Assembly: GCA_004356305.1 (NCBI GenBank)
Contig: SMXJ01000153.1
Location: 1 to 7,011 of the forward strand
DNA from: Bacteroidota bacterium
GTDB lineage: Bacteria; Bacteroidota; Bacteroidia; Flavobacteriales; Flavobacteriaceae
Reading direction: 5' to 3'
Length of the DNA: 7,011 nucleotides
Position 1 is the first letter of the stretch. Each line of letters starts with the position of its first letter. The notes under the pieces are model-generated. The model did not search any database and had not been told where the DNA came from. It saw nothing but the letters and a program-made list of their open reading frames with translations. The position numbers were made by a program, and so were the translations under genes. This document shows positions 1 through 5,578 of the stretch, in pieces.

Positions 1-1151
1 ATGAGGGGGTTAACAACCTCTCCGCAACTGGTAATTTCGACGGTATTGATTACAAATTTGTGGAAGATCCGGATAACTCTGATGAATTTTCTCTTCAGTT
101 TAAATTAATAGAAAGCGAATCCAGAATGCTGCTGAGGTTAGGGGTACATTACGACGATCTGTACCGTACCGCCGCCCTGGTGAACGTCACCAGAAAACGT
201 ATGTTTACAAACAATGATGTGACTTCCCTGGATCTGATCGTAGGGGATAACCTGCGTTATAATTTTGAATATTATATCGATAAGGGGTTTTATTGGAGTG
301 TTGGTCTTACTTCTGCATTCAATTCGTTCAACAAAAATGTAGCGATAGATTTTATCCTGGGGGATGAAATGCTTTTCGGGGACACAATGATCAACGAAAT
401 TGACCTGAAATATGACGATCTCACGAATCGTGTTTTCGTTCAAACGGTTTTTAGGCGGAGCTTTTTACTGCGATTGGGTGCCGAACATAAGTGGCTGCGT
501 ACCCTTTCGGAAACCATAGGTGTGGATGAAGATAATCTTCCTCGCACGGTATTTGAAAACACCAGTTATTTCAGTAGTTATGGTGTGCTGAAATATGACA
601 CTTTTGATAATAAACACTTTCCAAATAAAGGCATTTATTTTGAAGGAGATTTTCATTGGTATCTCTTTGCCAATGGACGAAATAAGGAATTTGATCCTTT
701 TTCCATCGCCAAGGCGCAATTGGCCTATGCCTTTTCATTCACCTCAAATTTTTCTGTGGTGATCTCTGCTGAAGGCGGTTTTAAAATTGGGGATCGAGGC
801 ACTAATTCCCTGGACTTTTTTGTTGGGGGTTATGGATTTAAACCGCTCAATAATATAGTACCATTTTACGGCTATGAGGCACTGAGCCTTCGGGGAGATA
901 CTTATATAAAATCTGAGCTTATTTTGGATTGTGAAATTATCAGGAAAAATCATATAATCATTTCCGGGAATATAGCCAATATCGGTGACCAATTGATTGA
1001 AACAGGTGAGTGGATTGATGGCATTGATTATAGCGGTTTTGCCGTTGGTTATGGCCTCGAAACTTTTTTAGGCCCCATCGAACTGAAATATGCCTTTTCT
1101 CCTGAACGGAATACGGATGAGTGGCATGTGACTGTTGGATTTAGGTTTTAG
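1..1151 (+). CDS. Outer-membrane beta-barrel protein, C-terminal part (probable patatin-like phospholipase with BamA/D15 barrel), 5' truncated
   Basis: The reading frame is open from base 3 to the TAG at 1149-1151, so 382 C-terminal residues are visible and the start lies left of the window. A GTG at 60 opens the rest of the frame but is internal. The first visible residues (GVNNLSATGNF, then a beta-rich stretch) look like the end of a POTRA-like repeat. The remainder is alternating amphipathic strands rich in aromatic residues and Gly, with FPNKGIYFEGDF near residues 199-210 typical of BamA/surface-antigen (D15) barrels, and it ends in TVGFRF, the terminal aromatic signal of outer-membrane proteins. 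In Bacteroidota this kind of C-terminus is commonly fused to an N-terminal patatin phospholipase domain of the PlpD type. That part is not in the window, so the patatin assignment is inference and a plain BamA/TamA-like protein remains possible. No terminator was seen after the stop. Confidence 0.8.
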   Translation, partial: EGVNNLSATGNFDGIDYKFVEDPDNSDEFSLQFKLIESESRMLLRLGVHYDDLYRTAALVNVTRKRMFTNNDVTSLDLIVGDNLRYNFEYYIDKGFYWSVGLTSAFNSFNKNVAIDFILGDEMLFGDTMINEIDLKYDDLTNRVFVQTVFRRSFLLRLGAEHKWLRTLSETIGVDEDNLPRTVFENTSYFSSYGVLKYDTFDNKHFPNKGIYFEGDFHWYLFANGRNKEFDPFSIAKAQLAYAFSFTSNFSVVISAEGGFKIGDRGTNSLDFFVGGYGFKPLNNIVPFYGYEALSLRGDTYIKSELILDCEIIRKNHIIISGNIANIGDQLIETGEWIDGIDYSGFAVGYGLETFLGPIELKYAFSPERNTDEWHVTVGFRF

Positions 1152-1197
1152 TGTTTTCTAACTCTGTAGAAACCCAAAATTTTACGATATTTGTAGT

Positions 1198-1266
1198 ATG
1201 GGAATAAAAAACTGGAAATATCTATTAGTCCTGTTCAAGTTTCTTGTAAAAAGAAATCCGGAATAG
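1198..1266 (+). CDS. Possible 22-residue hydrophobic, basic small protein (doubtful)
   Basis: ATG at 1198 opens 22 codons ending in TAG at 1264-1266, inside the gap between the barrel gene and hmgA. The peptide begins MGIKNWKYLLVLFKFL and ends VKRNPE: a hydrophobic core flanked by Lys/Arg, as in small membrane peptides. A partial Bacteroidota -7-like element (GATATTTG, 1186-1193; the consensus TAnnTTTG would have T at its first base) lies five bases before the ATG, but there is no TTG at the right distance upstream. I do not recognise a family. In AT-rich DNA an ORF this short can easily arise by chance. Confidence 0.2.
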   Translation: MGIKNWKYLLVLFKFLVKRNPE

Positions 1267-1281
1267 CACGCTTATTTTTTG

Positions 1282-1309
1282 TTGAAAATCAAGCACTAAC
1301 GTAAATTTA
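1282..1309 (+). promoter_or_regulatory. Predicted Bacteroidota sigma-A promoter of hmgA
   Basis: TTG at 1282-1284, 17 bases, then TAAATTTA at 1302-1309, one base off the Bacteroidota -7 consensus TAnnTTTG and with spacing inside the usual range. The hmgA ATG begins only five bases after the -7 element, so the expected transcription start falls on or next to the start codon. The transcript would then have no leader or only a very short one. The same A-rich bases could instead simply help ribosome binding on a longer transcript. Confidence 0.5.
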
Positions 1310-1314
1310 TAACC

Positions 1315-2475
1315 ATGCCATTTTATCACAAATTAGGAAAGATACCCCCTAAGCGACATACCCAATTTCGAAAACCGGATGGAAGCTTGTATTCTGAACA
1401 ATTGTTCGGTACCGTAGGTTTTGATGGGATGTACAGTAATCTATATCATGAACACCGCCCAACACAAGTAAAGGAAATTACAAAACAATACAGTGTGGCG
1501 CCTAAGATTGCAACGACCAATAATATGAAATCCTATCGATTGCGAGGATTTGAAGTGGCTCCGGCAAATGATTATTTGGATAGCCGTAAAGTCATCTTAA
1601 CCAATAGTGATTGCCACATCATCCTTGCTGCCCCCAAACATTCTCAGGAAGATTATTTTTATAAAAACACCGATGCGGACGAGCTGTTGTTCATCCATAA
1701 GGGAAGTGGAAAATTACGAACGCATTTGGGGAATCTGGATTTCAAATATGGCGATTATTTGTTGATCCCCAGAGGGATGATCTATAAATTACAATTTCAC
1801 GATGAGGATAATCGTCTGTTCATCGTTGAATCTCGGCACCCTATTTATACCCCTAAAAAATATCGTAACTGGTTCGGACAATTGCTGGAACATTCCCCTT
1901 TCTGCGAACGGGACATCCGCAAACCGCAGGAATTGGAAACCCATGATGAAAAGGGTGAGTTTTTGATAAAGATCAAAAAGAACGACGAGATTTTCGAAAT
2001 GGTCTATGCTACCCATCCCTTTGATGTGGTGGGATACGATGGTTATAATTTCCCGTATGCATTATCAATTCATGATTTTGAACCCATAACAGGTCGAATC
2101 CATCAACCACCGCCGGTACACCAGACTTTTGAGACCAGCGCGTTTGTGGTTTGTAGTTTTGTTCCTCGATTGTATGACTATCATCCCAAAAGTATCCCCG
2201 CTCCTTACAATCACAGCAATATTGACAGTGACGAGGTGTTATACTATGTAGATGGTGATTTCATGAGCCGGAACGATGTGGAGGCCGGACATATAACATT
2301 GCATCCGGCAGGAATACCCCATGGACCTCATCCGGGAGCTGCCGAAAGAAGCATCGGGCAAACTAAAACAAACGAACTGGCTGTAATGGTGGATACGTTC
2401 AAGCCACTTATGATAACAGAGGAAGCGTTGAAGATCGCAGACGACACCTATTATCAATCCTGGTTAGAAGAATGA
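1315..2475 (+). CDS. hmgA: Homogentisate 1,2-dioxygenase
   Basis: Cytoplasmic, non-haem Fe(II) cupin enzyme that opens the ring of homogentisate with O2 to give maleylacetoacetate in the tyrosine/phenylalanine breakdown pathway. The 386 residues match the short bacterial form; the human-type enzyme is about 445. The N-terminus carries the family pattern KRHTQFRKPDGSLYSEQL (residues 13-30). The C-terminal cupin holds the likely iron ligands His300 and Glu307 (in NHSNIDSDE) and His336 (in IPHGPH), parallel to His335/Glu341/His371 of the human enzyme. His263, in the RIHQPPPVHQTFE stretch, may match the catalytic His292 of the human protein, but that alignment was made by eye. The ATG at 1315 begins this conserved N-terminus directly, and no Shine-Dalgarno sequence precedes it. 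hppD, the preceding pathway step, lies 114 bp downstream on the same strand, which strongly supports the assignment. Only a weak imperfect hairpin (2488-2514, arms ACATA/TATGT) follows the stop, so read-through into hppD is plausible. Confidence 0.95.
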   Translation: MPFYHKLGKIPPKRHTQFRKPDGSLYSEQLFGTVGFDGMYSNLYHEHRPTQVKEITKQYSVAPKIATTNNMKSYRLRGFEVAPANDYLDSRKVILTNSDCHIILAAPKHSQEDYFYKNTDADELLFIHKGSGKLRTHLGNLDFKYGDYLLIPRGMIYKLQFHDEDNRLFIVESRHPIYTPKKYRNWFGQLLEHSPFCERDIRKPQELETHDEKGEFLIKIKKNDEIFEMVYATHPFDVVGYDGYNFPYALSIHDFEPITGRIHQPPPVHQTFETSAFVVCSFVPRLYDYHPKSIPAPYNHSNIDSDEVLYYVDGDFMSRNDVEAGHITLHPAGIPHGPHPGAAERSIGQTKTNELAVMVDTFKPLMITEEALKIADDTYYQSWLEE

Positions 2476-2536
2476 CGAATAGAGTGTACATAACATCTCA
2501 TTTAAGAGCTATGTGTTAAGTGGTTTTTCGGACCCA

Positions 2537-2553
2537 CCTGCCGGACGGGCAGG
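2537..2553 (+). repeat. GC-rich palindromic hairpin between hmgA and hppD
   Basis: CCTGCC (2537-2542) and GGCAGG (2548-2553) are exact reverse complements around a five-base GGACG loop. The block is far richer in G+C than the surrounding DNA and has no T-run after it, so it does not look like an intrinsic terminator. From memory, short CCTGCC/GGCAGG palindromes recur between genes in flavobacterial genomes, so this is probably one copy of a REP-like family; copy number cannot be judged from this window. In the mRNA it could shield the hmgA 3' end or set the ratio of hmgA to hppD. Confidence 0.55.
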
Positions 2554-2589
2554 AATGAAAGAATTAGTTACCGGTAAAATACGATTACA

Positions 2590-3753
2590 ATGGCAAGAGA
2601 AATAAAAAATTTAAAAGAACTTCAGAACACAGAATACAGCTTAAAAAAGCTTTTTAGCGATGCGAAAGATTTTCTTCCATTGCTTGGAACCGATTACGTA
2701 GAATTGTACGTAGGAAACGCAAAGCAAGCGGCTCATTATTATAAGACCGCTTTTGGTTTTCAATCTTACGCCTACGCCGGATTAGAAACGGGTGTGAAAG
2801 ACAGGGTTTCGTATGTTCTGAAACAAGATAGAATAAGACTCGTCCTTACAACGCCTTTAAATAAGGGAGGTGAGATAAATAGACATATTGATCAACACGG
2901 TGATGCTGTCAAAGTAATTGCACTTTGGGTAGATGACGCCACCAAGGCTTATGAAGAGACCACAAAGCGCGGTGCAAGATCGTATTTGAAACCTACTCGT
3001 GAGGAAGATGAACACGGGCATATTGTTAAATCTGGGATATATACCTATGGTGAAACGGTCCATATTTTCATAGAAAGAAAAAACTATCAGGGTGTTTTCT
3101 TACCTGGATATGAGAAATGGGAGTCACATTACAATCCTCCGGATGTTGGTTTAAAATTTATAGATCACATGGTAGGGAATGTAGGGTGGAACGAAATGAA
3201 CATATGGTGTAAGTTTTATGCTGAAGTCATGGGTTTCGCACAAATCATCTCGTTCGCTGACGACGATATTGCAACTGAATTCACCGCCTTGATGAGTAAG
3301 GTAATGAGTAACGGTAATGGCCGCATTAAATTTCCTATCAATGAGCCTGCAAAGGCGGAAAAGAAGTCACAAATTGAGGAATATCTCGATTTTTATAATG
3401 GCCCGGGCGTACAGCATTTGGCATTTTCCACCGATAATATTGTAGCCACTGTTTCGGCTATGCGAGACAGAGGCGTGGATTTTTTATATGTTCCGGAGAC
3501 TTATTATGATGATGTTCTGGAACGCGTGGGAGAAATTGATGAAGACATCGATTTATTAAAAGAGCATGGAATTTTGATAGATAGGGACGAAGAAGGGTAT
3601 TTATTACAGTTGTTTACCAATAATATATTAGATAGACCAACTATGTTTATAGAGATTATTCAACGCAAAGGTGCACAATCCTTTGGGATCGGGAATTTCA
3701 AAGCATTATTTGAAGCTATCGAAAGACAACAAGCCAAGCGAGGGACCCTTTAA
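2590..3753 (+). CDS. hppD: 4-Hydroxyphenylpyruvate dioxygenase
   Basis: Fe(II) enzyme of the vicinal-oxygen-chelate fold that decarboxylates and hydroxylates 4-hydroxyphenylpyruvate to homogentisate, the substrate of the product of the neighbouring hmgA. The 387 residues match the usual length. The N-terminal VOC half (about residues 33-165) starts at DYVELYVGNAKQAAHYY. The catalytic C-terminal half has the three iron ligands His193 (FIDHMVGNV), His276 (GPGVQHLAF) and Glu355 (MFIEIIQRKG), with spacings close to the Pseudomonas enzyme (161/240/322). The C-terminal signature FGIGNFKALFEAIE (residues 365-378), which closes the active site, is complete. The ATG at 2590 fits the family N-terminus; no Shine-Dalgarno sequence is visible. 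No convincing promoter lies directly upstream, although a 10-bp perfect palindrome, TTACCGGTAA (2568-2577), sits 12 bases before the start. Co-transcription from the hmgA promoter is likely, and a terminator follows 15 bp after the stop. Confidence 0.97.
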   Translation: MAREIKNLKELQNTEYSLKKLFSDAKDFLPLLGTDYVELYVGNAKQAAHYYKTAFGFQSYAYAGLETGVKDRVSYVLKQDRIRLVLTTPLNKGGEINRHIDQHGDAVKVIALWVDDATKAYEETTKRGARSYLKPTREEDEHGHIVKSGIYTYGETVHIFIERKNYQGVFLPGYEKWESHYNPPDVGLKFIDHMVGNVGWNEMNIWCKFYAEVMGFAQIISFADDDIATEFTALMSKVMSNGNGRIKFPINEPAKAEKKSQIEEYLDFYNGPGVQHLAFSTDNIVATVSAMRDRGVDFLYVPETYYDDVLERVGEIDEDIDLLKEHGILIDRDEEGYLLQLFTNNILDRPTMFIEIIQRKGAQSFGIGNFKALFEAIERQQAKRGTL

Positions 3754-3768
3754 GCCTGTAACACATTC

Positions 3769-3806
3769 AAAACTCCATCGTCTAAAAAGGTGGAGTTTTT
3801 GTTTTT
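3769..3806 (+). terminator. Intrinsic terminator after hppD
   Basis: AAAACTCCA (3769-3777) pairs perfectly with TGGAGTTTT (3791-3799) around a 13-base loop. A T-rich tail follows, TTTTTGTTTTT at 3796-3806. It lies 15 bases after the hppD stop and separates the tyrosine-breakdown genes from the next group. The A-rich left arm could also let it work on the opposite strand, but no gene converges on it here. Confidence 0.85.
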
Positions 3807-3854
3807 GGAACAGTCCTTGCAAATGTCCCGGTGATGACCCCTAAAATGAACATT

Positions 3855-4625
3855 ATGAAACTACTTTTATTTCTAATATTGTGCACTTCGACCGTTTTCT
3901 CTTTTGCGCAGGGAAAAGCCTATGGTGACGGAGAGTGGTTTAAATTTAGAGTACATTATGGTTTTTTGACTGCGGGATATGCTACTCTGGAGGTAGGAGA
4001 AGAGGTGCTGGAAGGAACTGAAGTATTTCATGTGAAAGGCTATGGAAAGACGGTAGGATTATCACGTCTGTTTTTCAGGGTTGAAGATGATTACCAGACA
4101 TATATCGATAAACAAAAGGATGTTCCGTTGCGCTTTATCCGAATCATCGATGAAGGAGGTCATACGAAGGACATTCAAATTGATTTCGATCACGAGGCTG
4201 GAAAAGCCTTAGTGCATAACAAAAAACATAATACCAAAGAGTGGGTCGATTTTCCAAAGGATGCACAGGATATGGTCTCAGCATTTTATTACCTTCGTAA
4301 CCATTTAGATATTGATACCATTGAAGAAGGGGATACATTGGATATGAATATGTTTTTTGACAAGGAAAACTATGTATTTCGTTTAAAATTCCTGGGCCGG
4401 GAAGTGATCCGCACTAAATTTGGAAAGGTACCTACCTTGAAATTCAGGCCCTACGTACAGTCCGGGCGGGTGTTTAAGGAAAAAGAAAGCCTGACAATTT
4501 GGGTGAGCGACGATGATAATAGAATGCCGATGTTGATCAAAGCCGATTTGGTCGTAGGATCCTTAAAGGCATCACTTATTGAATTCAAGGGGTTGAAAAA
4601 TTCCTTCAAAATACAAGTAGATTAA
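3855..4625 (+). CDS. Secreted DUF3108 domain protein
   Basis: Predicted exported protein of 256 residues from the ATG at 3855. That start gives a compact signal peptide, MKLLLFLILCTSTVFSFA, with likely cleavage before the following Gln, a common Bacteroidota pattern. In-frame alternatives lie at 3846 (ATG, MNI added), 3834 (ATG) and 3831 (GTG); none has a Shine-Dalgarno sequence, so the start is uncertain by a few codons. The mature part is beta-rich and carries two features I associate with DUF3108: DMVSAFYYLRN in the middle, and near the C-terminus SLTIWVSDDDNRMPMLIKAD followed closely by VGSLKASL. No catalytic motif is visible, and the family has no settled biochemical role; a periplasmic or envelope role is likely. 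The stop codon lies two bases before the TDO start, so the two are almost certainly co-transcribed. The terminator just upstream suggests its own promoter, but I see none that fits well. Confidence 0.85.
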   Translation: MKLLLFLILCTSTVFSFAQGKAYGDGEWFKFRVHYGFLTAGYATLEVGEEVLEGTEVFHVKGYGKTVGLSRLFFRVEDDYQTYIDKQKDVPLRFIRIIDEGGHTKDIQIDFDHEAGKALVHNKKHNTKEWVDFPKDAQDMVSAFYYLRNHLDIDTIEEGDTLDMNMFFDKENYVFRLKFLGREVIRTKFGKVPTLKFRPYVQSGRVFKEKESLTIWVSDDDNRMPMLIKADLVVGSLKASLIEFKGLKNSFKIQVD

Positions 4626-4627
4626 AT

Positions 4628-5560
4628 ATGAAAGACCAACCAGAAACCAATAAATTACTCGAACAACTAAAGGATAAATACGATGCTATAGGTCAAGATT
4701 TGGATACGCATCTCGAAGGCTTGCTATATAGCGAGCCCATTACCTATTGGGATTATATCCAAACAGATGCCTTATTAAGTCTTCAAATACAGCGTACCAC
4801 CCTTCCGGATGAGATGGTATTTATTATATATCATCAAATTAATGAGTTATTGTTCAAGATGATACTATGGGAAATTCAGCAAGTATCACATCACAAGAAT
4901 TTATCGGTGCAGTTTTTTTCTGAAAGATTAATGCGTGTTAGCCGCTATTTCGATATGCTTACTTCCTCATTCAATATTATGACCGAAGGAATGGAAGTTG
5001 AACAGTATTTAAAATTCAGGAATACATTAACACCGGCCAGTGGATTCCAAAGTGCACAATATCGTAAAATTGAATTTGCCTCTACAGATCTTATCAACCT
5101 CATCGATGCGAGATTCAGGGGAAACATCGATAGAAACACTTCCTATGAGCATGCTTTAGAACATCTCTATTGGCAGGCAGCAGGGAAAAATTTCAAGACA
5201 GGGGAGAAGAGTTATTTGTTAAAATCCTTCGAAGAAAGATACAAAAATGAGTTTGTTGCATTTACAAAAGAATATAATACCATAAATTTGTATGCAAAAT
5301 TTAAAAGTTTACCTAAAGACGATCAACAAAATCCTGAATTGAAAAATGCCATGCGGCATTATGACTATACAGTTAATATAACCTGGGTAATGGCTCATTA
5401 CAATACGGCCTTGAGATATCTAAGTCATGGTGATGAAACTAAGGAAGCGACCGGTGGAAGTGATTGGGCGAAATATATGCTCCCAAAATATCAGAAACGC
5501 ATCTTCTTCCCGGATGTATGGACCGCTCAGGAAATTGAAGATTGGGGAAAAAATGTCTAG
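4628..5560 (+). CDS. kynA: Tryptophan 2,3-dioxygenase family protein
   Basis: Predicted cytoplasmic haem enzyme that opens the indole ring of L-tryptophan with O2 to give N-formylkynurenine, the first step of the kynurenine pathway. The 310 residues are nearly all helical, as in the family. Recognisable sites: YWDYIQTDALLSLQ (40-53); the distal His69 in FIIYHQINELLFKM, matching His55 of the Xanthomonas enzyme; Arg131 in KFRNTLTPASGFQSAQYRK, matching the substrate-carboxylate Arg117; and TGGS at 275-278, matching the GTGGS loop that contacts the substrate. The proximal haem ligand is probably His257 (VMAHYNTALRYL), though the distance from it to TGGS is about four residues longer than in the Xanthomonas protein as I recall it, so this is inferred. 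The ATG is two bases after the DUF3108 stop, implying translational coupling. No other kynurenine-pathway gene is in view. A related TDO-superfamily activity on another indole or aromatic substrate cannot be excluded; the symbol assumes the canonical reaction. Confidence 0.88.
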   Translation: MKDQPETNKLLEQLKDKYDAIGQDLDTHLEGLLYSEPITYWDYIQTDALLSLQIQRTTLPDEMVFIIYHQINELLFKMILWEIQQVSHHKNLSVQFFSERLMRVSRYFDMLTSSFNIMTEGMEVEQYLKFRNTLTPASGFQSAQYRKIEFASTDLINLIDARFRGNIDRNTSYEHALEHLYWQAAGKNFKTGEKSYLLKSFEERYKNEFVAFTKEYNTINLYAKFKSLPKDDQQNPELKNAMRHYDYTVNITWVMAHYNTALRYLSHGDETKEATGGSDWAKYMLPKYQKRIFFPDVWTAQEIEDWGKNV

Positions 5561-5578
5561 CATAAAGAACAGTAAAAA

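Noticed and set aside
60..62. GTG at 60 as the start of the outer-membrane gene
   Set aside because: The frame is open upstream to base 3 and encodes POTRA-like residues (GVNNLSATGNF), so the gene begins outside the window.
138..992. Three open frames of 82-101 codons on the - strand inside the barrel gene
   Set aside because: They lie antisense to a convincing beta-barrel coding frame, show no recognisable domains and have no promoter or start context; they are shadows.
2488..2514. Possible terminator after hmgA (ACATA/TATGT with inner CTC/GAG)
   Set aside because: The stem is short and broken by an asymmetric bulge, and the T-run (2523-2528) begins eight bases beyond it; too weak to call.
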